Part shown: one piece after another, positions 33,968 through 42,945 of the stretch
Layout: each line of letters opens with the position of its first letter
Numbering within the stretch: the first letter of the stretch is position 1
NCBI GenBank assembly: GCA_016707175.1
Contig: JADJIB010000002.1
Span: 752,501 to 816,500, forward strand
Length of the DNA stretch: 64,000 bases
Direction of reading: 5' to 3'
Source of the DNA: Candidatus Phosphoribacter hodrii
GTDB taxonomy: Bacteria; Actinomycetota; Actinomycetes; Actinomycetales; Dermatophilaceae
Made by a program: the position numbers and the translations under genes
Notes under the pieces: generated by a model
Seen by the model: only the letters and a program-made list of their open reading frames with translations
Told to the model about the DNA's origin: nothing
The model's database searches: none

Positions 33968-35614
33968 GTGACGATGCACTCCCCCGCGAGCGACTGGTGG
34001 CGCGACGCGGTGATCTACCAGGTCTACCCGCGCTCGTTCAGCGACTCCGACGGCGACGGCACCGGTGACCTTCCGGGGGTGACGGCGCGGCTGCCCCATC
34101 TGGCCGACCTCGGCGTCGACGGTCTCTGGCTCTCGCCGTTCTACCGCTCGCCGCTCGCCGACGCCGGTTACGACGTGGCTGACTATCGAGACGTCGACCC
34201 ACGCTTCGGGACGCTCGCGGATGTCGACACGCTCATCGCTCGGGCCCACGAGCTCGGGCTCGTGGTGCTGGTCGACCTCGTGCCCAACCACTCGTCCGAC
34301 CAACACCCGTGGTTCCAGGCTGCGCTGGCCGCCGGGCCGGGATCGCCGGAGCGTGCGCGCTACCTTTTTCGCGACGGGCGCGGCGCGAACGGCGAACTGC
34401 CGCCGAACAATTGGCCGTCGGTGTTCGGTGGTCAGGGGTGGACCCGCGTCACCGAAGCCGACGGGCGACCGGGTCAGTGGTACCTGCACCTCTTCGACGT
34501 CCATCAGCCCGACTTCGACTGGACCGCGCCGGAGGTGCGCGCCGAGTTCGAGTCGGTGCTGCGGTTCTGGCTCGATCGCGGGGTGGCCGGCTTCCGGGTC
34601 GACGTCGCCCACGGGCTCATCAAGGCTCCGGGGCTGCCCGACCTGAGCGCTCCCCTGGATGAGCTCGAGTTGCTCGACACGAACGCCACCCCCTTCTGGG
34701 ACCAGGACGGCGTGCACGAGGTGTATGCCGCGTGGCGGGGCGTGCTCGACTCCTACGGGTCGCCCGAGCGGGTGCTCTGCGCCGAAGCGTGGGTGAGCCC
34801 GCCGGAGCGGATGGCCCGCTATGTGCGATCCGACGAGATGCACCAGAGCTTCGCCTTCGACTTCCTCGGATGTCGTTGGGATGCAAAGGCATTGCGCAAG
34901 GTCATCGACGCCGAGCTGCAGACCATGGGCGCCGTCGGAGCTCCGATCACCTGGGTGCTGTCCAACCACGACGTCGTTCGGCACGCCTCACGCTTGGGCA
35001 CGGCCGACCCGGGGCCGGTCGTCGGCGGGATCCGGGCGACCGACCCGCAGCCTGACCGGGCGTTGGGCCTGCGGCGCGCGCGGGCGGCAACGCTGCTCAT
35101 GCTCGCGTTGCCGGGGGCGGCATACCTCTATCAGGGTGAGGAGCTCGGCCTGCCGGAGCACACCACCCTCCCCGACGCGGTTCGCGACGACCCGGTCTGG
35201 CTCCGCAGCGAACACACCCACGCGGGCCGCGACGGCTGCCGGGTCCCGCTGCCGTGGGTGGCCGACGCTCCTGGCTTCGGCTTCTCCCCCACCGGTGCCA
35301 GTTGGCTGCCGCAGCCGGCCGCGTTCGCCGAGTATGCCGCCGACGTCCAGACCGGCGTTCCCGGCTCGACGCTCGAGATGTATCGGGAGGCATTGGCGCT
35401 GCGGCGGGAGCATCGCCTCGGCCGTGGTCGGTTGGCGTGGGTGGCGGATGCTCCAGCGGGGACGCTGGAGTTCGACAACGGCGACGTCCGCGTGATCGTC
35501 AACTGCAGCGCCCCAGCGGTTGCCCTGCCCTCGGATCGGGTCGTGGCCGCCCAGTCCGGGCCGTTGACGGCCGACGGGATGCTGCCGATCAACACGGCCG
35601 TCTGGCTGGTCTGA
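33968..35614 (+). CDS. Glycoside hydrolase family 13 alpha-glucosidase/amylase-like enzyme
   Basis: A 548-residue intracellular GH13 enzyme, probably an oligo-1,6- or alpha-glucosidase. DAVIYQVYPRSFSDSDGDG opens the TIM barrel. The nucleophile Asp is in GFRVDVAHG (near 211), the acid Glu in VLCAEAWV (near 271), and the transition-state Asp in VLSNHDVVRH (near 332). No signal peptide is present. GTG at 33968 (ATG at 33974 alternative). It is the last gene of the pepN-mscS-glbO operon. Confidence 0.93.
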   Translation: MTMHSPASDWWRDAVIYQVYPRSFSDSDGDGTGDLPGVTARLPHLADLGVDGLWLSPFYRSPLADAGYDVADYRDVDPRFGTLADVDTLIARAHELGLVVLVDLVPNHSSDQHPWFQAALAAGPGSPERARYLFRDGRGANGELPPNNWPSVFGGQGWTRVTEADGRPGQWYLHLFDVHQPDFDWTAPEVRAEFESVLRFWLDRGVAGFRVDVAHGLIKAPGLPDLSAPLDELELLDTNATPFWDQDGVHEVYAAWRGVLDSYGSPERVLCAEAWVSPPERMARYVRSDEMHQSFAFDFLGCRWDAKALRKVIDAELQTMGAVGAPITWVLSNHDVVRHASRLGTADPGPVVGGIRATDPQPDRALGLRRARAATLLMLALPGAAYLYQGEELGLPEHTTLPDAVRDDPVWLRSEHTHAGRDGCRVPLPWVADAPGFGFSPTGASWLPQPAAFAEYAADVQTGVPGSTLEMYREALALRREHRLGRGRLAWVADAPAGTLEFDNGDVRVIVNCSAPAVALPSDRVVAAQSGPLTADGMLPINTAVWLV

Positions 35615-35702
35615 CGGCGGGCCGCACTGCGGACGAGGCCGGCCGCTCGCGGCCTGTGGATAACTTCCGACGACGGTCGGCGCGAGCGCATAGCCTGCCA
35701 GC

Positions 35703-36006
35703 ATGTTGGTGCATGTCGAGCCCGATGACCTCGCTGCCGCCGGACACCGGATGTCTGGCGACGGCCCTCGGTTGCGCGCCCTGGCTCAGCTGATCTCCGG
35801 GTGCGGCGTTGCCGGGCGGCGTGCCTGCCCCGGTGCGCCCGCGTTGGGTCAGGCCTTGGCCGCCCTCGGCGAGCGCGGGTCCGCCGCGATCAGCACCCTC
35901 GCCGTCGCGAACGGACACGTTGGCCGCGGGGCTGGGTGACGCCGGGCGCCGATACGGCGATGTCGAGGACCGGCTGGCGGTCATGGGCCGACGGGTGATC
36001 GGATGA
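35703..36006 (+). CDS. EspC-like type VII secretion target, frameshifted
   Basis: About 100 residues when two frames are joined. The first frame runs MLVHVEPDDLAAAGHRMSGD to ISTLAVAN. Then one base too many (a GG pair at 35913-35914) shifts into the frame that reads TLAAGLGDAGRRYGDVEDRL and ends VIG. Joined, it resembles EspC/DUF2580 secretion targets (PF10824): an N-terminal peptide 'VxPxxL', two helices and a C-terminal helix with Tyr-x(3)-Asp (YGDVED). Its TGA overlaps the next start (ATGA). Assignment is inference from helix layout and motif; no ESX core gene lies in the window. Confidence 0.5.
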
Positions 36007-38468
36007 GCACCCGCGACAGCGCTTTGGCGTGGCCCCCTGGCGAGGTCAGCGAGATCGACCGGATCGCAAGCCAATTGGCGCTCGTTGCCACGACGGTCGA
36101 CCAGACCGTCGTCGCCCGCGAGGGTGGCCAGGGGTGGGGGCTGGCGCGCTCCTGGAGCGGCCCCGCCTTCGAGGCCGCCCGCTCCGAGGCCGCCGTCGTC
36201 GCCTCCCGCAGCGGCGAGCTCGCCGGCACCGTGACTCCCATCGTGGCCGGACTGCAGGGGTATGCCGCGGCCCTCACCGAGGCCCGGCGTCGAGTGACGT
36301 TGTTGCGCCAGGAGTGGGACTGGGGCGCCCGCCGACATGACGAGGCGCGGCACGACGCCGAGCTCGCGGGGAGCGATCCGGTCGCCGTCGCCCTCGGTGC
36401 GGCTGCCGGCCAACGTTTGGCCGCCCGGCAGGAGGCCGACCGCGCGTGGGCGAGGCTGCAGGAGGACCTGCGCGGACGGCATACCGCCGCGCTCGGGCCG
36501 TTGACCGCGGCGGCGGAGCGGGCGACGGCGACAGTCCGGGGTTTCCTGGCCGCCCTGCCGGGCGACGACGCCGTGGCGGTCCGGGGTGGCCTCCTCGCGC
36601 AGTTGCCGTTGACCGCGGGCGCGCTGCGGCTGGCCGATGCCCGGGCCCTGATCGGCGACCTCGTGGCCCGCGCGGGACGCCCTGTGCAGGAGTGGGGGGC
36701 GCCCGAAGCCGACCTCATCGCCACGTTGGGCGACCGAGTCCGTGACCCGTTCGTGGCGCAGGCGCTGATGGAGGCGATCCCACCCGAACGCCTCCACCGG
36801 ATCGTCGAACGGCTGCTCACCCACATCGGCTCGATGTCGGGAATGGGTCAGTGGTCCAAGACCCAGTTCGATCGGGCCTTCGAGGTCCTCGGGACCGCTT
36901 TCGTGCTGATGGCCAGCCCTCAGCACTGGGCAGGGCTGGACGAGGCGAGCGCAGCCCGGATGGAGTCCTGGCGCCGACGATGGTGCACCGAGTTGGCCCA
37001 CTCCGGGTCGAGCGTGATTGGCGGCCCGCGGAACCCCCCGCCCTTCCTGGGGTTCACGGCGCAGGCCGTTTTGCTCGATCACGGGCGACAGGCGGTGCCG
37101 GGGGTGGGGCCCGGGATGGCGTTCGTCGCCACGGTCGGTTTCGCCATGATCGAGACCGACCGCCGCGGCGACGACTACCCGCCGTTGCCACCCTTGCCCG
37201 AATCGTTCTCCAGCCCGGCCGCAGGAATCGACGTCGTCGCCTCGCTGCTGCGGTCGATCCGTGGCGAGCCGGACGCGGCATCCGCGCTGCTGCTCGCACG
37301 GTTGGGCGACGGGCAGCCCGTCGTGCGGTACCTCGCCGGTGAGCGCCTGGTGCGGGGTGCGGGCGGGCCGCCGCCTGCGGCGATCGACGCGCTCGCCGCC
37401 CTGCTGGCCGAGACCGCCACAGGCACTGACGAGCGTTCGGTGATGATCGCCGGCGCCGCACTGGACGGTTTCGGTGCGGCAGCCGAACCACCCGAAAGAG
37501 CGGGCAACGGTGACGCTGCGGCGGGGGCACTGGCTCTGCACGGCCAGATGCAAGGGCTGCGCTTCGTCATGGCTGACCTGTTGGCCCGGCACCCCGATGC
37601 CGTCTGGGCGAGCCTCAACGATCCGATCAACGTGTTGGCCTGGCCCATGGCGGAGGCCGACGGGCACCCTTGGGCGGTCCTCGGCGCCGACGGGTGGACG
37701 CTCCGGCTGCTCAACAGGTCACGGCTGGCCGCCGTCCTCGGCGAGCTCGGCAAGGACCGACTGCACCCCGGCACGGCGGCGAGCGGTCCACCCACAGCGC
37801 CGGCGCTGGCCCACCTCCTCAACGCTCTCGTCGCCGCGCAGGGGGTGGGGCTCGCCCAGGCCCTGGCCTCCGGCAACGCGCAGGACCAGGACGCTCAGAT
37901 CGTCCAGCTCGGCCAGGTGACCGGGTTCGTCATCGAGGCGGCCCGTCAGAGTGTGCTGACCATTCAGGCCGGGGCCGACGCCGAGGTCGCCGTGCGGCGG
38001 GAGTTCGTCGATTCGATCGTGGCCATGGTGAGCCTTCCGGCCAGCCTCAAAGCCTCGCTTCCCGCCACGCTGACCGCACCCTTGCTCGGCCTGGTGAAGG
38101 CCGCGATCAAACGGATCGGTTACAGCGACGGCTCCGTCGACAGCGCTGCGACCGCCGACGCCCAGACGGCGGCAGCGCGGGCTCGCCTCGACGACGATCT
38201 ACGCCACCTGGGTTGGGACCTCGTCAGCGCAGCAGGCTGGTGGGATGTCGCCGACGACCCGGTGGCCTGGATCGAGGCTCATCCCGGGGTGTCCTTCTGC
38301 GGCGAGGACGGACGGCCAGTGCCGGTGGAGGAGATGTCCGCGGCCCAGCGCGAACGTTTCCACGCCTGGACGCGGGGGGTCCCGGCCTACACCACCGTGC
38401 CTTCGGCGATCGTCGAGCAGATCGAGGAGGGAGCGCGGGCGGTCAGGACAGCAATTGCCGGACGCTGA
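36003..38468 (+). CDS. Large protein with WXG100-like N-terminus, putative type VII effector or structural partner
   Basis: An 821-residue, mostly helical protein of unknown function. Residues about 15-110 form two long helices linked at LARSWSGPAFEA, so a WXG motif (WSG at 51-53) sits where WXG100 proteins have it. The remaining 700 residues contain a stretch of short amphipathic helices, with no cysteine-rich, catalytic or membrane segment I recognise. It may belong to the DUF6571-type actinobacterial proteins, but I am unsure. It is coupled to the EspC-like gene by ATGA and ends convergent with the DUF6912 gene (26-base overlap). Confidence 0.55.
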   Translation: MSTRDSALAWPPGEVSEIDRIASQLALVATTVDQTVVAREGGQGWGLARSWSGPAFEAARSEAAVVASRSGELAGTVTPIVAGLQGYAAALTEARRRVTLLRQEWDWGARRHDEARHDAELAGSDPVAVALGAAAGQRLAARQEADRAWARLQEDLRGRHTAALGPLTAAAERATATVRGFLAALPGDDAVAVRGGLLAQLPLTAGALRLADARALIGDLVARAGRPVQEWGAPEADLIATLGDRVRDPFVAQALMEAIPPERLHRIVERLLTHIGSMSGMGQWSKTQFDRAFEVLGTAFVLMASPQHWAGLDEASAARMESWRRRWCTELAHSGSSVIGGPRNPPPFLGFTAQAVLLDHGRQAVPGVGPGMAFVATVGFAMIETDRRGDDYPPLPPLPESFSSPAAGIDVVASLLRSIRGEPDAASALLLARLGDGQPVVRYLAGERLVRGAGGPPPAAIDALAALLAETATGTDERSVMIAGAALDGFGAAAEPPERAGNGDAAAGALALHGQMQGLRFVMADLLARHPDAVWASLNDPINVLAWPMAEADGHPWAVLGADGWTLRLLNRSRLAAVLGELGKDRLHPGTAASGPPTAPALAHLLNALVAAQGVGLAQALASGNAQDQDAQIVQLGQVTGFVIEAARQSVLTIQAGADAEVAVRREFVDSIVAMVSLPASLKASLPATLTAPLLGLVKAAIKRIGYSDGSVDSAATADAQTAAARARLDDDLRHLGWDLVSAAGWWDVADDPVAWIEAHPGVSFCGEDGRPVPVEEMSAAQRERFHAWTRGVPAYTTVPSAIVEQIEEGARAVRTAIAGR

Positions 38469-38871
38469 TGAGCTCGCTGGCGTCGAACCACAACAGGTCA
38501 CCGTCATCGGTTCCGCCGGCAAGCTCGTCCACGTGGAAGGAGACGATGGCCCGGGCCGTCACCGGGGCGGCCAGGGCGACCTCCGCCGGAGTGCGGCCGT
38601 CGGGCAGCGCGGGTTCAGTCACCGACTCCGCCTCGACGTCGGCGGCTGCCACGACGCGTCGGGCGCTGCGGTCGGCTCCGCGCGCACGCCCGGCCGCGGC
38701 GGCGGCATCGAGGAACGCGGCATACTCCAGCTCCTCGGGGTCGGCACCTGGGGTGACGCTGGCCAGGCGGACGGTGACGGCATACCCGGTGGAACGGGTG
38801 AGTGCCGTTCCGGCGGCCAGCGCCTCGACGTCCGGGGCGGCCAGGGGTAGGTAGATCCGAACGCGACTCAC
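38443..38871 (-). CDS. DUF6912-family protein
   Basis: A 142-residue protein of the actinobacterial DUF6912 family, to judge from the N-terminal VRIYLPLAAPDVEAL and the EELEYAAFLDAAA block. It has an alpha/beta composition and no catalytic motif I can name. Its ATG overlaps the patatin stop (ATGA), so it is the third gene of the WS/DGAT-patatin operon. Its 3' end overlaps the convergent large gene. Function unknown. Confidence 0.78.
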   Translation of the reverse strand: MSRVRIYLPLAAPDVEALAAGTALTRSTGYAVTVRLASVTPGADPEELEYAAFLDAAAAAGRARGADRSARRVVAAADVEAESVTEPALPDGRTPAEVALAAPVTARAIVSFHVDELAGGTDDGDLLWFDASELISVRQLLS

Positions 38872-40004
38872 GGGCGGTCCTCCTGTGTCAGAACGGACGG
38901 GTATGCCGCGGGGTCCGGCGCCGGGTCGGGAGCGGCGTCTGCCACGGGCTCGGGCGCCGGGTCAGAGGCGGCATCCGATTCGGTCTGATCGACCGCGGTG
39001 TAGGCGGTCACCGCGTCGGCGCTCTCCGGCTCGTGCGGGACGTGCCCCTGCTCGATCCCCAACTCGTGCGGGTCCCCCAGCGAGACGCGCGAGGTCTGCA
39101 GCGAGGTCTGCAGGACCTCCATCCGCCGTTGGGCCTGCATGATGTTGTGGCCCATGACCTCCAGGTCGAGGCTGCTGGGCCCCAACAGGGTCACCTGAGC
39201 GCCGTCGCGGTACACCTCGGCGAGTTCGCGCAACGCCCGACGGGTCACCCGGGTGCGCCAGCGCCGCTCGAGCCGCGTCATCGCACGGGTGGGAGTGTCG
39301 GGGTCGAAGGTCACCGCGGGGGCGAGGACAAAGACCTCGTCCAGGTCCAGGCCGACCATGAGGTCGATGTTGGTCGACGACCACGCGCCACCGTCGACGT
39401 AGCGTCGGCCGTGGATGCTGACGGGCTCGTACCAGGCCGGGATGGCGCACGATGCCATCACCGCGTCAGCAAGGTCGACCTCCGGGGCACCGTTGCGGCC
39501 GAACGCGATTCGTTCTGAGGCGTCGTAGTCGAGCGCGACGACCGTCAGCCCTGCCCGGGGCGCCCATCCTGTGGGTGCCACGTGCCGGATCAAGGCGCCG
39601 ACTCGATCGAGTCGGCCTGTGCCGACGGGGAGGAACGAGGAGACGACGGTCGTCGGAGGAAGGCGGCGCAAGCCACTGACGCCGCGGCGGATGACCGCCG
39701 GCGCCCCGAGCGCGGCCCGCGGCCGGGGCGGCCGTGACCCTCCCGCCGCGGTGTCGTGGTCGTAGTGGAACCCAGACAGCGGTCCCGCCGTGATCTCGGC
39801 CCCGAGTTGGTGCTCGCGCAGCGCGGCAACATCAACGCCACAGGCGAGCAGGGCGGCCAGCACCGACCCCGCGGACGTCCCGACGAACTCGTCAAACTCG
39901 CGGGCGTCGATGCCGAGTTGTTCTTCGAGCGCGGTGAGTGCGCCGACGGTCCAGGCCGCGCCGAGCACCCCTCCGCCGCCGAGAACCAGACCCCTGCGGG
40001 TCAT
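38868..40004 (-). CDS. Patatin-like phospholipase
   Basis: A 378-residue acyl hydrolase of the patatin/RssA type. It has the oxyanion GGGGVLG (residues 9-15), the nucleophile elbow GTSAG with Ser44, and the catalytic Asp in YVDGGAWSS (near 204). The C-terminal 60 residues are Asp/Pro/Ala-rich and probably disordered. Its start overlaps the WS/DGAT stop (ATGA), suggesting coupled synthesis and breakdown of stored lipids. Confidence 0.92.
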   Translation of the reverse strand: MTRRGLVLGGGGVLGAAWTVGALTALEEQLGIDAREFDEFVGTSAGSVLAALLACGVDVAALREHQLGAEITAGPLSGFHYDHDTAAGGSRPPRPRAALGAPAVIRRGVSGLRRLPPTTVVSSFLPVGTGRLDRVGALIRHVAPTGWAPRAGLTVVALDYDASERIAFGRNGAPEVDLADAVMASCAIPAWYEPVSIHGRRYVDGGAWSSTNIDLMVGLDLDEVFVLAPAVTFDPDTPTRAMTRLERRWRTRVTRRALRELAEVYRDGAQVTLLGPSSLDLEVMGHNIMQAQRRMEVLQTSLQTSRVSLGDPHELGIEQGHVPHEPESADAVTAYTAVDQTESDAASDPAPEPVADAAPDPAPDPAAYPSVLTQEDRP

Positions 40005-41428
40005 GCGTCGCTGGCTGAGCCGTCGGCGCCGTTGGCGAGCTCGGCGAGCGCATCGGCGATCCCCTGCCCCAGCACCTCAATGTCGGGCATCGCATCGCGG
40101 TCGGCGTTGAGGCCGTAGTAGACCCCGCCGTCATAGGAGGTCAGCCCGATGGCCAGCGCCTGCCCCTTGGCGAGCGGGATCACGGGGTAGGTCGCGAGCA
40201 GGTGGGCGTCACCGGCATACAGGGGGAACTGCGGTCCGGGCACGTTGGTGACGATGAGGTTGAACAACCGCTTGGACATGTCGCTGCCCAGCCGAGCACC
40301 CATGGCGTGCAGCGTCGGCGGAGCGAAACCGGCCAGCCCGACGAGCCGGTCGGCACCGACGGCGTGGCCGCCGGCAATCTGCTGGCGCATGAGGAAGGCG
40401 ACCTGGTGCAGGCGCATCGACGCGGCGGCCTCGCCGACGGGCAGGTCGATCAGACAGGCGGCCAGTTGATGCAGGCCCTGGCCCGACTCGTCCTCGACGC
40501 TGACCGGAACGAGGGCACGGACCACCGTCGTCGAGTGGACCGGTGAACCGCGCGTCAGCAGCCAGGTGCGCAACGCCCCGGCGATGCAGGCCAGCACGAT
40601 GTCGTTGACGGTCACGTCGTCGGCGTGCGGCCCCTTGGAGAGCCGGCGACGGACGGCCCGGTATGCCGCGAGGTCGGTGCCGACCATGACGAACCGACGC
40701 GCCTGTCCGACATGGGCGTTGAGGGGTGAGGTGGGAGCGGGACGCGCCGCGCCGCGCGCGACGGTCGACACCAGCGACCCGACGCCGGAGACCACACGTC
40801 CACCGAGGTCCACCAGCTCCTGAGACCCGCCGCGCACCGAGCGCAGCAAGGCCCGCGGGCCCTTGACCGAGTCGACCACCGCCGAGGTCAGCAGGCTGAG
40901 GTCGCTCGGGCTGTGCCGGGCCCGCCACAGGTCGGGCAGCGGCTTCTCCCACCCGGGCGTGTCGCTGACCAGCACCTGACCGATGTCCAGCGGCTGAGCG
41001 CCGTCGACGAGCGCGTGGTGGGTCTTGGTGACGATGGCGAAGCGGCCGTGTTCGAGCCCTTCGACGATGTACGCCTCCCAGAGCGGGCGTCCTCGGTCCA
41101 GCGGCCGGGGTTGCACCCGGGCGACGAACTCCTCCAACTGGGCATCGCCACCGGGCTTCGGCAGCGCGGCCCGGCGGACGTGGTAGCTGAGGTCGAAGGT
41201 CTCGTCGTCGATCCACACCGGATTGGCGAGGTTGCCCGGCACCCAGCGCACCTTCTGCCGGTAACGGGGCAGGTGGGCGATCCGCTGTGCGAACAAGCCC
41301 ATCAGCCGCTCATGATCCAGCCGCCCACCCGGCGGGTCGAAGACCATCACCTCGCCGACGTGCATGACCGTGGCCCGGTCCTCCATATAAAGGAACGAGG
41401 TGTCCAGCGAGGTCAAGCGGTCAGCCAC
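40001..41428 (-). CDS. Wax ester synthase/diacylglycerol acyltransferase (WS/DGAT)
   Basis: A 475-residue membrane-associated acyltransferase that makes triacylglycerol or wax esters from acyl-CoA. It has the catalytic HHxxxDG motif (THHALVDGAQ, near 137). The N-terminus reads LTSLDTSFLYMEDRATVMH and the C-terminal half contains the VTNVPGPQFPLY family motif. It is the first gene of a leftward operon with the patatin and DUF6912 genes. The host may accumulate neutral lipid. Confidence 0.94.
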   Translation of the reverse strand: MADRLTSLDTSFLYMEDRATVMHVGEVMVFDPPGGRLDHERLMGLFAQRIAHLPRYRQKVRWVPGNLANPVWIDDETFDLSYHVRRAALPKPGGDAQLEEFVARVQPRPLDRGRPLWEAYIVEGLEHGRFAIVTKTHHALVDGAQPLDIGQVLVSDTPGWEKPLPDLWRARHSPSDLSLLTSAVVDSVKGPRALLRSVRGGSQELVDLGGRVVSGVGSLVSTVARGAARPAPTSPLNAHVGQARRFVMVGTDLAAYRAVRRRLSKGPHADDVTVNDIVLACIAGALRTWLLTRGSPVHSTTVVRALVPVSVEDESGQGLHQLAACLIDLPVGEAAASMRLHQVAFLMRQQIAGGHAVGADRLVGLAGFAPPTLHAMGARLGSDMSKRLFNLIVTNVPGPQFPLYAGDAHLLATYPVIPLAKGQALAIGLTSYDGGVYYGLNADRDAMPDIEVLGQGIADALAELANGADGSASDA

Positions 41429-41472
41429 CGGACCATCCTGTCAGATCGCTCCGACCCCCGGCCGCCGCCGAC

Positions 41473-42945
41473 TCACCCCCGCGACCGCCCCCACCCACGC
41501 GAGGTATGCCGCCGTCCCCGGCGCCCCGAGGCGTCTGACCCACGGCGCCGAAGACCCTGGGCGCGCGTGGCCCCCGGGCCGGTCGAGACCCCGGACCTAC
41601 CCGCCGAATCCTCGAACTCGGACGTGGTCGGCAGGGGTGCCCGACGGACCACCTCCCCGACCAATTCCAGGAACGCACGCCTGGCCGGGGCTGCAGGAAC
41701 GATCTCGGCCAAGGCCCGACCGGCGAGCATGGCGGCATCGAAGGCGGCCGGATCGTCAGGGATGGTGTGCACCTGCACAACCCCGGCGAAACGTTCGAGC
41801 GCATCCGCGACGAGCCGCTCCGGCTGCGACCCGACCGGTCCGGACCGGACGCGGTTGACGACAACGATGGGCTCGGGGGCTCGGACCGTGCCGAGCTCCT
41901 GCAACCCCCGGACGAGCCGCTGCAGGGACACCGGATCGCAGCCTCCGACGACGACAGCGGCGTCAGCCAGCTGCAGCGTCGTGAGCGTCGCCTGATTGCG
42001 GCGCGGCGCCTGCGTGTCGTAGCTGAGTTCCTCGTCGTCCTCCAAGCAGAAGCCGACGTCCACGACGACATCGTCGACGAGCGCGCGGCATACCTGAAGG
42101 ACCCGCTCCAACGCGGCCCCGCGGATCTCGGGCCAGCGTTCGGCCTTGGATATCCCGGTGAGGACCCGCAAACCGGGACGGACCTGCAACGCCAGCCGAG
42201 CGAGGGCGGCGAGGTCGAGAGTGCCCTGCTCGGCCGCTCGGGCCGCGGTCGCGATGCCTGGGGCTTCGTCAAGCAGCGCGAGCGTCTGCGCGACGCACCC
42301 GCCATAGGTGTCGGCGTCGATCAGCAACACCTCGCGCCCCAGCAGGGCGAGCTCGACGGCGAGGTTGACGGCGACCGTGGTGCGCCCTGGCGAGCCGGTC
42401 GGGCCCCAGACCGCAACCACGTGGCCGAGGGTGTCGCGCACCGGGATCGGGTCGATGTCGGCGGCGGCGAACGACGCCAGGATCGGGTCCGCACCGGCTG
42501 CCTCGCCGAGCGACTCTGGGACCCACCCGCCGCCAACCTCAGAGCGATCAGCACCGGCGCCCGCGTGGTGGCCGGCCCCCGCGGCGTCCAGCAACGCCGC
42601 CACCAAGTCGTGCGGGGCCGCCGTCGCAGAGACGACCGAGCGCACCCCGAGCTGCCACAACCGCAGCTCACCCTGATCGTCGTCGGGGTCGGCGAGACCC
42701 ACCACCTCGACGCCACCGTCACGAAGGGTGGCGACGGTCGAGAGGGTCAGGCCACGCAACTGACCTGACACCAATGCCACCCGGCCCAGCCCTGAGGCAG
42801 CCGCCGCCAGCAGATCGGCCAGGTCGGCACACCGGCGCGCGATCGTGAGCTGCCGAGAGGCTTCGACCGCAGCCACGACCGGCCCATCCCACCGGGCCGA
42901 GACAGCCGTGAGGACAGACGGCAGCCCGGCGGCCCCGGGGGTCAT
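41473..42945 (-). CDS. CpaE/MinD-like ATPase with degenerate P-loop
   Basis: A 490-residue protein. The N-terminal 165 residues form a receiver-like or pseudo-receiver region. A SIMIBI-type ATPase domain (about 170-430) follows, with VLLIDADTYGG as Walker B. The P-loop reads GPTGSPGRTTVAVNLA, so the MinD signature KGGxGKT is altered: the signature Lys is missing and the second Lys is Arg. It resembles CpaE/TadZ-family pilus localisers, which often have degenerate ATPases. ATG at 42945 overlaps the SAF gene's stop. The C-terminal tail is Arg/Gly-rich. Confidence 0.8.
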   Translation of the reverse strand: MTPGAAGLPSVLTAVSARWDGPVVAAVEASRQLTIARRCADLADLLAAAASGLGRVALVSGQLRGLTLSTVATLRDGGVEVVGLADPDDDQGELRLWQLGVRSVVSATAAPHDLVAALLDAAGAGHHAGAGADRSEVGGGWVPESLGEAAGADPILASFAAADIDPIPVRDTLGHVVAVWGPTGSPGRTTVAVNLAVELALLGREVLLIDADTYGGCVAQTLALLDEAPGIATAARAAEQGTLDLAALARLALQVRPGLRVLTGISKAERWPEIRGAALERVLQVCRALVDDVVVDVGFCLEDDEELSYDTQAPRRNQATLTTLQLADAAVVVGGCDPVSLQRLVRGLQELGTVRAPEPIVVVNRVRSGPVGSQPERLVADALERFAGVVQVHTIPDDPAAFDAAMLAGRALAEIVPAAPARRAFLELVGEVVRRAPLPTTSEFEDSAGRSGVSTGPGATRAQGLRRRGSDASGRRGRRHTSRGWGRSRG

